Shown: piece after piece, positions 38,801-53,800 of the stretch
Numbering within the stretch: the stretch's first letter is position 1
How the letters are laid out: every line of letters starts with the position of its first letter
Assembly: GCA_949987565.1 (NCBI GenBank)
Contig: OX465102.1
Span: 28,549,768 to 28,613,767, forward strand
Reading direction: 5' to 3'
Length of the DNA stretch: 64,000 nt
DNA from: Luidia sarsii
Taxonomy: Eukaryota > Echinodermata > Asteroidea > Paxillosida > Luidiidae
Translations under genes and position numbers: made by a program
The notes under the pieces: generated by a model
The model's input: only the letters and a program-made list of their open reading frames with translations
What the model was told of the DNA's origin: nothing
Database searches by the model: none

Positions 38801-41800
38801 CCATCCAGTATTTCGATGCTTCTCATAGACTAACATGGCTACGTACACCGTGTGGCCATTATGTGAGCCCGCTAGTCAGTGAGCTTAAATGCTTGAGACG
38901 CAGCACCATCAGTTGTCATTGCTTCACCACTACAGACAGGGAGGACCCCACATTCACAGAGGTGGACGACTTTGAAGTGACCACCGATCCGGATCAGAGC
39001 GTTGGCACGGTAATTGCCTTCCCTCAGCCGACAGACCTGGCGGACAACTCTGGAGAAGGGGTGACCGTAAGCACGTCGCTGAGCGACGGTGTCGAGCTGG
39101 AGATAGGACCTCACACAGTCACCTACACCGTAGAAGATGCTCACGGAAACTCAGTGGATTTTGATGTGACAGTCACCGTCCTAGGTACGGTGCCATGTGC
39201 TCTCTCTCTCTTTATTTCTGGCAGAGGGGAAGCTGTTGTGTTGGACCACAGTAGGCAAATTTCAAGCCAGGGCTGTCCCTCGCTTCCCTATTGACTTGTA
39301 ATGAGGTGGCATGCCTCTCAACTTGTAAGGACTACGTACACATGTACCTTTTCTCCACAACTTGCCACCTCATCAGGGGTCAAAATAATATCAGTTGGAC
39401 TGTCTTGGAACTAAATGTGTTAGATGATTTGTCATGTCTTCCACATGCGCATAGTACAATACTCATTCCCTGTCTGTGTCCCATGGGACATCAAGCTGGT
39501 GAATCTGCATTAAACCAAACTCACATCAACAATAGTAAAGAAAAGTGTCGCAGCTGTAGACCTGTCCTAATGGACAACAACTTCTGGCTGGCGCCCCACC
39601 CCAGTAACGATAGCTCACTATCAGGGCAGGCCTTCTCCCACCTACAGTGCCAGATAGCTCGGGAGGTTTTAATTCCCCGGGTCACATGTACATGTACATT
39701 GGCAAGGGAATGAATTTAAATAGTGGGAGATATCCTAGACACATCACGATAATTGTATGCATGTATCCGGAAATGCTATTGTAATTTGTCTCCAGTTTTC
39801 AAGCGGGATTCTGAACCCCGCAATTAGTTTGGCAAGTTTTGGAGACAAATACCCGAGATGGCCTACGAAAGAATTGAGGTTGGCCCCCTTGGCAGGTTCA
39901 CATGCAGGGAGAATCCTGCTCCATTCTGTTCTTGACTTTTAGACATTTTCTTCTCTTCTCTCTCTCACTGATTCGTTAGACAACCAGGATCCAACCATCG
40001 TTTGCCCTGCCGGCTTCACTGAGAACACCGATGCTACTCTGCCTACTGCTAGTGTTGAATTCCCTCAGGCCACAGGAAGTGACAACTCTCAGACACCACT
40101 GACATTCACCACAGACCCAGAAAGTCCTGCCATCCTAGCAATTGGCCCCCATACAGTCACGTACACAGTCACCGATGCGAGCAGTCTGTCTGCAACATGC
40201 TCCATTGAGGTCACCATCATAGGTAAAGCCTGTTTGAATATTTGTTTCATTTTAGTTTTCTACGGGAAGAACTGGCCCTACTATTTATACTAGTCCCGAG
40301 AAGAGTGGACAGAGATAGGGAGGGAGTAATGTTATCCAAATAAAGATGCTGTAAACCAGAGTGACTGTGACCGTGTTCGTAGAACGTCACAGCAAAAAAA
40401 AATGTCCAAAATAGGTTGCAGTTTGTCAGCGTGTGTCGCACCCACATCCGAGATTAATCACAAATGACTGGCGGCCTGCAGTCAACAGATCATTTGTTTA
40501 GAAATTGTATATCATGCAGTGGATTATAGCTGTTCATTCATTTACAGAGGTGATAAATTCAACCACCCGATAAATACAACCATCTGAATCCTTTTCAACA
40601 TGTGTTTACTCGTGCATCAGGCAAGCCATCCTTTGTTCCTTGCTACCCTATTGTGAATTTGATAATTGGGGGATTTGCCTTTTCTCCTCAGTTCTACCTA
40701 CAGCTAATCAAAACAGCATTTCATGACTAGGCCATGGACAGTTTTGCCACACCCATTGTGATTAGCAGTTGTGGTCAATTAGACCTTTGCTTAAAGGAAA
40801 ACTCCACATGGTGTACTGGCACACCTTACTTCAAGCCCCTACACACCATTTGCACAAATCAAAATTTCGACCTGACAAATTTTGTTTAAGTAACTTACTC
40901 AAGTGATAGTAAATACCAGTATGAGACTAAAATTGAGATTGAGCTGAAACTTTCACAGGTGTGTAATTTCATGCATATGCTGGATTAGACAAAGTATGGA
41001 CACATCTCTAAGACATTTACATGTACCAATGGTGTGTACTGTCGGGTCTTCAAGTGCAACATCATCAACCATGCAAAGTTTTTAATCTTGCTGACCAGAA
41101 TTTTCGTTCAGTTTAACCTAATATTTGCCATCCTCATCACTCTCCACCCCTTTCTCACAATAGACACTGAGATTTCTGGGTCAGGGACAGTGGTCATCAG
41201 TCAGCTTGGTTTCCCAGATGGACTGGACCAGGATATGAACCCGAGACCTCTGTCCTAGTGCTCGTACCACCTGCCCTTTGTTGGGGACCTTCCCAAATAA
41301 TGGCCGTTCACACTGCAAATGATAGTGATTTGAATTGTATTTAAACAACCAGGTTTTTTTGTGTCTCTACACGGCTAAAATGCCTACCCAGTACAAATTG
41401 TGGTTAGCATTGTGGTCCAGGGTTGCATGCATCCAAAACATGCCGTGCAGTGTTAATAACAGAATTTCTTGTTTGAATTGTTATTGGTAGTAGGCCTCCT
41501 ATGGTGTAAGATATCTTACTTTGCACTAAGGCTGGTGCCCACTTATTGAACCTTTACTTCAACTGTTTCCATCATTAGATAGAGATTTGAATTTCTTCTT
41601 TTCTGTCACCAACAGATGAAGAGAAACCTGTACTGGTGTGTCCAGATGATATCTCCGAGGATACAGATAACAACCAGGCATATGCCACAGTGACCTATAA
41701 CGTCATAATGCCCTCTGACAATGATGGGGATGATCCAACCCTGACCCCCGATCCCAATCCCATTGGAGGCCAATTTAATATAGGTGAAACCGAAGTGGAG

Positions 41801-44800
41801 TTGACCGCAGTAGATGGATCTGGAAATAGCATCTCGTGCAGCTTCAAAATCACAGTCAACGGTAAGCTCTAACGGAAGACCAAATAAACTATTTCAGAAA
41901 CTTACAAAGGATGGCTCCTGTGAATAAGATATGTCCATAGTTGTGGAAGTGAAACCCATTTGGATACATTCAAGGAAATCAAGTGGAAACTTTCGAAAAT
42001 TAAAAGAGTTTGTTGAAGTTATCAGTCGGAGATTACTTTAGAATATTGGTGGATCGATGTTTTATTAAGAAAAAAGGAAAACTTAATATCACAACAGCGG
42101 GATAGTTATGGAGACATTTTTGTGAAAGAAGTTTGTTCAAATTATCTTGTAGGCTAATTGCTACCTGTATATTGAGAAACTGTTTGGATACATCATTAGA
42201 GGGGTGTTAGGATGTTTTTATTTCAAGTGGAAACTGGTGGAGAAATCTTACGTATGGATACTGGTGAAGAAATCTTACTAGGATACTAGTGGAGAAATCT
42301 AACCAGTGGATACTGGTGGAGAAATCTTACTAGTGGATATACTAGTGGAGAAATTTTACTAGTTGATACTGGTGGAGAAATCTTACTAGTGGATATATTA
42401 GTGGAGAAATCTTACTAGTTGATATACTGGTGGAGAAATCTTACTAGTGGATATACTAGTGGAGAAATCTTACTAGTTGATATACTGGTGGAGAAATCTT
42501 ACTAGTGGATATACTAGTGGAGAAATCTTACTAGTTGATACTGGTGGAGAAATCTTACTTATGGATACTGGTGGAGAAATCCTATCATTGAAAATTACTG
42601 TTTTCTTAATGCAATATAGTAGAATGTAATGGACTAATCCGGTACCATCCAGTATTTCAATGCTTCTCATAGACTAACATGGATACGTACACATGTGTGG
42701 CCATTATGTGAGCCCGCTAGTCAGTGAGCTTAAATGCTTGAGACGCAGCACCATCAGTTGTCATTGCTTCACCACTACAGACAGGGAGGACCCCACATTC
42801 ACAGAGGTGGACGACTTTGAAGTGACCACCGATCTGGATCAGAGCGTCGGCACGGTAAATCCCTTCCCTCAGCCGACAGACCTGGCGGACAACTCTGGAG
42901 AAGGGGTGACCGTAAGCACGTCGCTGAGCGACGGTGTCGAGCTGGAGATAGGACCTTACACAGTCACCTACACCGTAGAAGATGCTCACGGAAACTCAGT
43001 GGATTTTGATGTGACAGTCACCGTCCTAGGTACGGTGCCATGTGCTCTCTCTCTCTTTATTTTTGGCAGAGGGGAAGCTGTTGTGTTGGACCACAGTAGG
43101 CAAATTCCAAGCCAGGGCTGTCCCTCGCTTCCCTATTGACTTGTAATGAGGTGGCATGCCTCTCAACTTGTAAGGACTACGTACACATGTACCTTTTCTC
43201 CACAACTTGCCACCTCATCAGGGGTCAAAATAATATCAGTTGGACTGTCTTGGAACTAAATGTGTTAGATGATTTGTCATGTCTTCCACATGCGCATAGT
43301 ACAATACTCATTCCCTGTCTGTGTCCCATGGGACATCAAGCTGGTGAATCGGCATTAAACCAAACTCACATCAACAATAATAAAGAAAAGTGTCGCAGCT
43401 TTAGACCTTTCCTAATTGACAACAACTTCTGGCTGGCGCCCCACCCCAGTAACGATAGCTCACTATCAGGGCAGGCCTGCTCCCACCTACAGTGCCAGAT
43501 AGCTCAGGAGGTTTTAATTCCCCGGGTCACACGTACATTGGCAAGGGAATGAGTTTAAATCGTGGGAGATATCCTAAACACATCACGATAATTGTATGCA
43601 TGTATCCTGAAATGCTGTTGTAATTTGTCTCCAGTTTTCAAGCGGGATTCTGAACCCCGCAATTAGGTTGGCAAGTTTTGGAGACAAATACCCGAGATGG
43701 CCTACAAAAGAATTGAGGTTGGCCCCCTTGGCAGGTTCACATGCAGGGAGAATCCTGCTCCATTCTGTTCTTGACTTTTACACATTTTCTTCTTTTCTCT
43801 CTCTCACTGATTCGTTAGACAACCAGGATCCAACCATCGTTTGCCCTGCCAGCTTCACTGAGAACACCGATGCTACTCTGCCTACTGCTAGTGTCGATTT
43901 ACCTCAGGCCACAATAAGTGACAACTCTGAGACACCGCTGGCATTAACCACAGACCCAGAAAGTCCTGCCGTCCTAGCAATTGGCCCCCATACAGTCACG
44001 TACACAGTCACCGATGCGAGCAGTCTGTCTGCAACATGCTCCATTGAGGTCACCATCATAGGTAAAGCCTGTTTGAATATTTGTCCCGAGAAGAGTGGAC
44101 AGAGATAGGGAGGGAGTAATGTTATCCAAATAAAGATGCTGTAAACCAGAGTGACTGTGACCGTGTTCGTAGAACGTCACAGCAAAAAAAAATGTCCAAA
44201 ATAGGTTGCAGTTTGTCAGCGTGTGTCGCACCCACATCCGAGATTAATCACAAATGACTGGCGGCCTGCAGTCAACAGATCATTTGTTTAGAAATTGTAT
44301 ATCATGCAGTAGATTATAGCTGTTCATTCATTTACAGAGGTGATAAATTCAACCACCTGATAAATTCAACCATCTGAATCCTTTTCAACATGTGTTTACT
44401 CGTGCATCAGGCAAGCCATCCTTTGTACCCTATTGTGAATTTGATAATTGGGGTATTTGCCTTTTCTTCTCAGTTCTACCTACAGCTAATCAAAACAGAG
44501 CATTTCATGACTAGGCCATGGACAGTTTTGCCACACCCATTGTGATTAGCAGTTGTGGTCAATTAGACCTTTGCTTAAAGGAAAACTCCACATGGTGTAC
44601 TGGCACACCTTACTTCAAGCCCCTACACACCATTTGCACAAATCAAAATTTCGACCTGACAAATTTTGTTTAAGTAACTTACTCAAGTGATAGTAAATAC
44701 CAGTATGAGACTAAAATTGAGATTGAGCTGAAACTTTCACAGGTGTGTAATTTCATGCATATGCTGGATTAGACAAAGTATGGACACATCTCTAAGACAT

Positions 44801-47800
44801 TTACATGTACCAATGGTGTGTACTGTCGGGTCTTCAAGTGCAACATCATCAACCATGCAAAGTTTTTAATCTTGCTGACCAGAATTTTCGTTCAGTTTAA
44901 CCTAATATTTGCCATCCTCATCACTCTCCACCCCTTTCTCAAAATAGACACTGGGAATTCTGTGTCAGGGACAGTGGTCATCAGTCAGCTTGGATTCCCA
45001 GATGGACTGGACCAGGATATGAACCCGAGACCTCTGTCCTAGTGCTCGTACCACCTGCCCTTTGTTGGGGACCTTCCCAAATAATGGCCGTTCACACTGC
45101 AAATGATAGTGATTTGAATTGTAATTAAACAACCAGTTTTGTGTGTGTCTCTACACGGCTAAAATGCCTACCCAGTACAAATTGTGGTTAGCATTCTGGT
45201 CCAGGGTTGCATGCATCCAAAACATGCCGTGCAGTGTTAATAACAGAATTTCTTGTTTGAATTGTTATTGGTAGTAGGCCTCCTATGGTGTAAGATATCT
45301 TACTTTGCACTAAGGCTGGTGCCCACTTATTGAACCTTTACTTCAACTGTTTCCATCATTAGATAGAGATTTGAATTTCTTCTTTTCTGTCACCAACAGA
45401 TGAAGAGAAACCTGTACTGGTGTGTCCAGATGATATCTCCGAGGATACAGATAACAACCAGGCATATGCCACAGTGACCTATAACGTCATAATGCCCTCT
45501 GACAATGATGGGGATGATCCAACCCTGACCCCCGATCCCAATCCCATTGGAGGCCAATTTAATATAGGTGAAACCGAAGTGGAGTTGACCGCAGTAGATG
45601 GATCTGGAAATAGCATCTCGTGCAGCTTCAAAATCACAGTCAACGGTAAGCTCTAACGGAAGACCAACTAAACTATTTCAGAAACTTACAAAGGATGGCT
45701 CCTGTGAATAAGATATGTCCATAGTTGTGGAAGTGAAACCCATTTGGATACATTCAAGGAAATCAAGTGGAAACTTTCGGAAATTAAAAGAGTTTGTTGA
45801 AGTTATCAGTCGGAGATTACTTTAGAATATTGGTGGATCGATGTTTTATTAAGAAAAAAGGAAAACTTAATATCACAACAGCGGGATAGTTTTGGAGACA
45901 TTTTTGTGAATGAAGTTTGTTCAAATTATCTTGTAGGCTAATTGCTACCTGTATATTGAGAAACTGTTTGGATACATCATAAGAGGGGTGTTAGGATGTT
46001 TTTTTTTCAAGTGGAAACTGGTGGAGAAATCTTACGTATGGATACTGGTGAAGAAATCTTACTAGGATACTAGTGGAGAAATCTAACCAGTGGATACTGG
46101 TGGAGAAATCTTACTAGTGGATATACTAGTGGAGAAATTTTACTAGTTGATACTGGTGGAGAAATCTTACTAGTGGATATATTAGTGGAGAAATCTTACT
46201 AGTTGATATACTGGTGGAGAAATCTTACTAGTGGATATACTAGTGGAGAAATCTTACTAGTTGATATACTGGTGGAGAAATCTTACTAGTGGATATACTA
46301 GTGGAGAAATCTTACTAGTTGATATACTGGTGGAGAAATCTTACTAGTGGATATACTAGTGGAGAAATCTTACTAGTTGATATACTGGTGGAGAAATCTT
46401 ACTAGTGGATATACTAGTGGAGAAATCTTACTAGTTGATACTGGTGGAGAAATCTTACTTATGGATCTTGGTGGAGAAATCCTATCATTGAAAATTACTG
46501 TTTTCTTAATGCAATATAGTAGAATGTAATGGACTAATCCGGTACCATCCAGTATTTGAATGCTTCTCATAGACTAACATGGATACGTACACCGTGTGGC
46601 CATTATGTGAGCCCGCTAGTCAGTGAGCTTAAATGCTTGAGACGCAGCACCATCAGTTGTCATTGCTTCACCACTACAGACAGGGAGGACCCCACATTCA
46701 CAGAGGTGGACGACTTTGAAGTGACCACCGATCTGGATCAGAGCGTCGGCACGGTAAATCCCTTCCCTCAGCCGACAGACCTGGCGGACAACTCTGGAGA
46801 AGGGGTGACCGTAAGCACGTCACCGAGCGACGGTGTCGAGCTGGAGATAGGACCTCACACAGTCACCTACACCGTAGAAGATGCTCACGGAAACTCAGTG
46901 GATTTTGATGTGACAGTCACCGTCCTAGGTACGGTGCCATGTGCTCTCTCTCTCTTTATTTTTGGCAGAGGGGAAGCTATTGTGTCGGACAACAGTAGGC
47001 AAATTCCAAGCCAGGGCTGTCCCTCGCTTCCCTATTGACTTGTAATGAGGTGGCATGCCTCTCAACTTGTGAGGACTACGTACACATGTACCTTTTCTCC
47101 ACAACTTGCCACCTCATCAGGGGTCAAAATAATATCAGTTGGACTGTCTTGGAACTAAATGTTTTAGATGATTTGTCATGTCTTCCACATGCGCGTAGTA
47201 CAATACTCATTCCCTGTCTGTGTCCCATGGGACATGAAGCTGGTGAATCGGCATTAAACCAAACTCACATCAACAATAGTAAAGAAAAGTGTCGCAGCTG
47301 TAGACCTGTCCTAATGGACAACAACTTCTGGCTGGCGCCCCACCCCAGTAACGATAGCTCACTATCAGGGCAGGCCTGCTCCCACCTACAGTGCCAGATA
47401 GCTCGGGAGGTTTTAGTTCCCCGGGTCACACGTACATTGGCAAGGGAATGAGTTTAAATCGCAGGAAATATATCCTTAATAAAGGCAGGGCATAAAATAG
47501 GATTTAGTTTGCATTATTCAAATGTCAAAATGTGTTTATTCAAAATAATGTCAAATGTGTTTTGTTCCCATCTTTGTCTGAGTATAAACTGAAATGCTAT
47601 TGTATTTTGCGTTCAGTTTTCAAGCGGGATTCTGAACCCCGCAATTAGGTTGGCAAGTTTTGGAGACAAATACCCGAGATGGCCTACGAAAGAATTGAGG
47701 TTGGCCCCTTGGCAGGTTCACATGCAGGGAGAATCCTGCTCCATTCTGTTCTTGACTTTTACACATTTTCTTCTTTTCTCTCTCTCACTGATTCGTTAGA

Positions 47801-50800
47801 CAACCAGGATCCAACCATCGTTTGCCCTGCCAGCTTCACTGAGAACACCGATGCTACTCTGCCTACTGCTAGTGTCGATTTACCTCAGGCCACAATAAGT
47901 GACAACTCTGAGACACCGCTGGCATTAACCACAGACCCAGAAAGTCCTGCCGTCCTAGCAATTGGCCCCCATACAGTCACGTACACAGTCACCGATGCGA
48001 GCAGTCTGTCTGCAACATGCTCCATTGAGGTCACCATCATAGGTAAAGCCTGTTTGAATATTTGTCCCGAGAAGAGTGGACAGAGATAGGGAGGGAGTAA
48101 TGTTATCCAAATAAAGATGCTGTAAACCAGAGTGACTGTGACCGTGTTCGTAGAACGTCACAGCAAAAAAAAATGTCCAAAATAGGTTGCAGTTTGTCAG
48201 CGTGTGTCGCACCCACATCCGAGATTAATCACAAATGACTGGCGGCCTGCAGTCAACAGATCATTTGTTTAGAAATTGTATATCATGCAGTGGATTATAG
48301 CTGTTCATTCATTTACAGAGGTGATAAATTCAACCACCCGATAAATTCAACCATCTGAATCCTTTTCAACATGTGTTTACTCGTGCATCAGGCAAGCCAT
48401 CCTTTGTACCCATTGTGAATTTGATAATTGGGGTATTTGCCTTTTCTTCTCAGTTCTACCTACAGCTAATCAAAACAGAGCATTTCATGACTAGGCCATG
48501 GACAGTTTTGCCACACCCATTGTGATTAGCAGTTGTGGTCAATTAGACCTTTGCTTAAAGGAAAACTCCACATGGTGTACTGGCACACCTTACTTCAAGC
48601 CCCTACACACCATTTGCACAAATCAAAATTTCGACCTGACAAATTTTGTTAAAGTAACTTACTCAAGTGGTAGTAAATACCAGTATGAGACTAAAATTGA
48701 GATTGAGCTGAAACTTTCACAGGTGTGTAATTTCATGCATATGCTGGATTAGACAAAGTATTGACACATCTCTAAGACATTTACATGTACCAATGGTGTG
48801 TACTGTCGGGTCTTCAAGTGCAACATGAACCATGCAAAGTTTTTAATCTTGCTGACCAGACTTTTCGTTCAGTTTAACCTAATCTTTGCCATCCTCATCA
48901 CTCTCCATCCCTTTCTCACAATAGACACTGGGAATTCTGTGTCAGGGACAGTGGTCATCAGTCAGCTTGGATTCCCAGATTGACTGGACCAGGATATGAA
49001 CCCGAGACCTCTGTCCTAGTGCTCGTACCACCTGCCCTTTGTTGGGGACCTTCCCAAATAATGGCCGTTCACACTGCAAATGATAGTGATTTGAATTGTA
49101 ATTAAACAACCAGTTTTGTGTGTGTCTCTACACGGCTAAAATGCCTACCCAGTACAAATTGTGGTTAGCATTGTGGTCCAGGGTTGCATGCATCCAAAAC
49201 ACGCCGTGCAGTGTTAATAACAGAATTTCTTGTTTCAATTGTTATTGGTAGTAGGCCTCCTATGGTGTAAGATATCTTACTTTGCACTAAGGCTGGTGCC
49301 CACTTATTGAACCTTTACTTCAACTGTTTCCATCATTAGATAGAGATTTGAATTTCATCTTTTCTGTCATCAACAGATGAAGAGAAACCTGTACTGGTGT
49401 GTCCAGATGATATCTCCGAGGATACAGATAACAACCAGGCATATGCCACAGTGACCTATAACGTCATAATGCCCTCTGACAATGATGGGGATGATCCAAC
49501 CCTGACCCCCGATCCCAATCCCATTGGAGGCCAATTTAATTTAGGTGAAACCGAAGTGGAGTTGACCGCAGTAGATGGATCTGGAAATAGCATCTCGTGC
49601 AGCTTCAAAATCACAGTCAACGGTAAGCTCTAACGGAAGACCAACTAAACTATTTCAGAAACATACAAAGGATGGCTCCTGTGGATAAGATATGTCCATA
49701 GTTGTGGAAGAGAAACCCATTTGGATACATTCAATGAAATCAAGTGGCCACTTTCCAAAATTTAAAGAATTTGTTGAAGTAATCAGTCGGAGATTACTTT
49801 AGAATATTGGTGGATCGATGTTTTATTAAGAAAAAAGGAAAACTTAATATCACAACAACGGGATAGTTATGGAGACATTTTTGTGAATGAAGTTTGTTCA
49901 AATGATCTTGTAGGCTAATTGCTACCTGTATATTGAGAAACTGTTTGGATACTTCATTAAAGGGGTGTTAGGATGTTTTTATTTCTAGTGGAAACAGGTG
50001 GAGAAATCTTACGTGTGGATACTGGTGAAGAAATCTTACTAGGATACTAGTGGAGAAATCTAACCAGTGGATACTAGTGGAGAAATCTTACTTGTTGATA
50101 TACTGGTAGAGAAATCTTACTAGTGGATATACTAGTGGAGAAATCTTACTAGTTGATACTGGTGGAGAAATCTTACTATTGGATATACTAGTGGAGAAAT
50201 CTTACTAGTTGACATACTGGTAGAGAAATCTTACTATTGGATATACTAGTGGAGAAATCTTACTAGTTGATACTGGTGGAGAAATCGTACTAGTTGATAC
50301 TGGTGGAGAAATCTTACTATTGGATATACTAGTGGAGAAATCTTACTAGTTGACATACTGGTAGAGAAATCTTACTATTGGATATACTAGTGGAGAAATC
50401 TTACTAGTTGATACTGGTGGAGAAATCTTACTAGTTGATACTGGTGGAGAAATCTTACTAGTTGATACTGGTGGAGAAATCTTACTATTTGATATACTAG
50501 TGGAGAAATCTTACTAGTTGATACTGGTGGAGAAATCTTACTTGTAGATACTGGTGGAGAAATCCTGTCATTGAAAATTACTGTTTTCTTAATGCAATAT
50601 AGTATAATCTAATTTACACTGTTGAATTAATCTAGTTGATTTATTTGAAAAAAAATAAAGTGGAATCTGAGAGAAAGTCTAGTGGACACAATTGGACAAA
50701 ATCTGAAGAACCCTTGGATATTTTTACCGAATACTTTTTTCTTTGAGTATTGTACATTCTGTCTTTGAGAAAGGGCTGTAAGGATCCAATTTGTCAGTCC

Positions 50801-53800
50801 CCTAATTTATGGGGTACTGTTTCTATGAGGGAAACTCTAGAGGGTGCTTTTTGTGGAATCTATAATGAAGGGTGTTAAAGGAAATCAGATGTGATGGAGA
50901 AAATCTAGTGGATACTATTCGAGAGCTGATATAGGAGAAAAAATCTTGACAGAAATTCTGGGAAGACAAGATACCTGACCATTTGCAAATATACAAAATT
51001 ATCCCTAATAGCAGTTCTACTTGCCAGTCAATTCTCTCGTGTGATTTGTCTTTCCCTCAGATCGACAGGAACCGGATTTGACGTGTCCGAATGAGGTAGA
51101 TGTGTACTCCGATGCTCTGACTCTGCCTATGACATTCTCAGGTGGGTTTGTCTGTGTATCTGTGCAGCATTGCATCATCAATTCTGAGACCCAACCTGAG
51201 TCTGAGTCTCAAATAATCCTAGTCAATTTTGTCTTGAGTCCAAAAGATGAAAATGTCATTTCTATGTTTGATTAATTTGCCATCTTTCAGTCGAATGGCA
51301 GTGTTTTTTTTGCATACAATATTATTACCAACTTTTTAACTGAAAGACTACATGTGCGGTATATAAAGAGTATATTATACATTTTATATATCTTTGATCT
51401 GTATATATTGTCTCATATTTCAGATGCAAAACTCCCCCCCCCCCGAAAAAAAAAAAATCAAACAGAACAAAAACAAACTTGTTTTTCTTTCATTGAGTCA
51501 CAGGCCATTCTGTGGTCTGTGTCCGAGTCTAAGGCATCATCAGCCTTGCGTCTGAGTCATCTGTCATCCTCATTGTGGCTTGAGTCCAGGATGTCATATA
51601 AGTCTAGCAGAAGATCTCCGACCTTGTGGCCTTTTGACAGGGATTTCCGAGGCTGACTTCATGAAATGGTCGTTGTGTTGCACAGAATCATTCCGCAGGT
51701 CACCGCAGAATTCCTGGCCCATATCGTTGGCATTTTCGAACGGGAAAGTGTCGAATCATTCTCGATTGTGAAAATTGCACAAAATCACACTACATATAAG
51801 TATGAATTCATGTTGTTAACTTAGTAGATTACGACATCACAAGAACACATTTACACTGCCTATTAAACAATGAGCGAGGACTTGTATCCAAAAATGCGAC
51901 TACCTTTCAAAGGTCGATTTTCAAAATCTGCTGCATGTGAGAAATTCGCCAGATCTGGGAAATGCTGATGATGACTATAAGATTTGTAAGCCAGACAGAC
52001 AGGTTTGCTGTGTATACTGTTGAACCGCAGTTCTTGGACACTGGCCGCAGACTTCAACGCTGCATTCTGATATGTGTTGCGTGAGTGCACGCGCCCAAGA
52101 TATTACAACAACTGAGTTGCGTTTGCGTAACAAACTCGTGGAGTTTGAAAATCCGATCGCAATCTTCTAGGTTTCTGCCAGGGAGGTGAGGACGAGACCA
52201 CCGCCATTGCTTGACCTTGGTGTGTGATTTGAGCTCAGTCATTGATAAGTTCTAAGAGTGTGTGATTCCAAGCCCAGTTGATTTGTTTTCTTCTTTCTTT
52301 TTTGGCCCGGTGCAGCCACGGCAATCTGGACTGTCGCCATCACGGATAACTCCGGGGAACCATTGGTGGGGGTGCAGACAACCCACCCACCGGGGAGTCT
52401 GTTTCAGTCACCATCGACAACGGTCACTTACACTGCAGAGGATGCGTACACCAATGTGGGCATGTGCTCATTTCCAGTCAATGTCATGGGTAACCTTGCC
52501 AATGCATTTGTTTTCACACAGCCCTTTTTAGCACTTAGAGTACCGGTAATATATTGTTACTGCTTACCCACTGAAATGACTGAAATGAAAAAAAAAAAAT
52601 AGATCTATGTATATTAATTTGGCCTGGTATTTGATCCTAGCAGGACCTTTTTCAAAGGCACAATTCATTTTGCCTTTGAGAAATGTCCTGGTAGGCATGG
52701 TAGCATCAAAACATCAGGCCCTCTACAGTACCTGTTATTTGATCCTTTTTGAACACCATCGTCCAAACGCAGGACAGAAAACATATGATGAAAACATGAT
52801 GAAAATATGATGAAAACTTATACAGTTTTCATGTCTGAAAATGATTCGCCTCTTTGGGAGAATGCCAAGGAACTGTGTGTGGAGCTATAGTGAGGAAGCT
52901 AGACAAACTAGGCTGGATCTTATGAATCCAAAGTCGAGGTCTAAGGATGGAATCAGTGGCAGACTCCCCAGATTTGTTTTGCTGTTTACTTTGCAATGTA
53001 TTGCAGGATTCCTGAACACCGATTGCTCCACCGAAGCCAGCACCCTGGACCTGAACGATCTGACGGGCACCGGTGTGAAGTATCACCTCCTGTCCCCAGG
53101 CAGGGATGTCGGTGACCCTTACCCGTCCAACACGGAGTGCCTCTGGAACCTGGTTGTCCCCACCGGCAAGTACGTGCGCATCGCCTTCAGGGAGTTTGAC
53201 ACGGAGGCGGACAAGGACTTTCTGTACTTGGGCCAGGGGCAGGACGCCGGCCTGGTGGAGACCAGTCTGGCTTCGTTCAGCGGCAGCATGGTGGCACTTG
53301 CCGACGGCACGGCCCACACCAAGGACTGGATCCATCAGGCCGACAACGTCTGGATGCGGTTCTCCTCCAGCGCGTCGCACACCCAGGGACACCCGGGCTT
53401 CTGGCTGGAGATTGACGTCGTCGACAACCCACGTAGGTCTTGCATTGGCTCTGGCAGGCAGGAGTTCGGTCCCTGCTGTGTTAGCCAGTTGGGAACAGTT
53501 TGCAGTGACACCGTGCAAAATCCATCTCCTTTGAGATTCTGCAGCTCTGATACTCAGATGATTTAATCCGTGAATATTGAGTGGTACAGTATATGCATGG
53601 AGGTACCTCCATGGTATATGGTATGTGGCCAGGAAAATAATCATGGCATTTTTGTGGAGACTTTTAAATGGAACTCATATCATCGTTGAATTTCGTATCA
53701 GCTGATCTGATAAGAACACCTGACAAGTGACACTTACGCCCAGTCAATGCACCACTCATGGTTTTTAGGTGGTTGTCTGGTCTGTGTAATTGTACACCAT

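Larger units (their letters stand above)
38799..50616 (+). repeat. Tandem triplication of a 3.8-4.1 kb segment with HYR8-9-10
   Basis: Units: 38799-42642, 42643-46542 and 46543-about 50616. Each starts TACCATCCAGTATTT and carries three HYR exons with their introns, a tRNA-like fragment and a roughly 26-bp minisatellite. Units 2 and 3 share substitutions against unit 1 (for example Asp-Leu-Asp for Asp-Pro-Asp in the first exon, and absence of about 48 bases after the second exon). Unit 3 has a private replacement of about 100 bases at 47461-47590. Confidence 0.95.

Noticed and set aside
39291..39713. 138-140 residue frames repeated at 39291, 43136 and 47035
   Set aside because: They lie in the introns after HYR8/11/14 and recur only because the whole segment is triplicated. 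No domain, no splice logic, and they include repeat-like text.
52829..53644. 271-residue minus-strand frame over CUB1
   Set aside because: Shadow of the GC-rich CUB1 exon; the plus strand has clear CUB motifs and phased splice sites.
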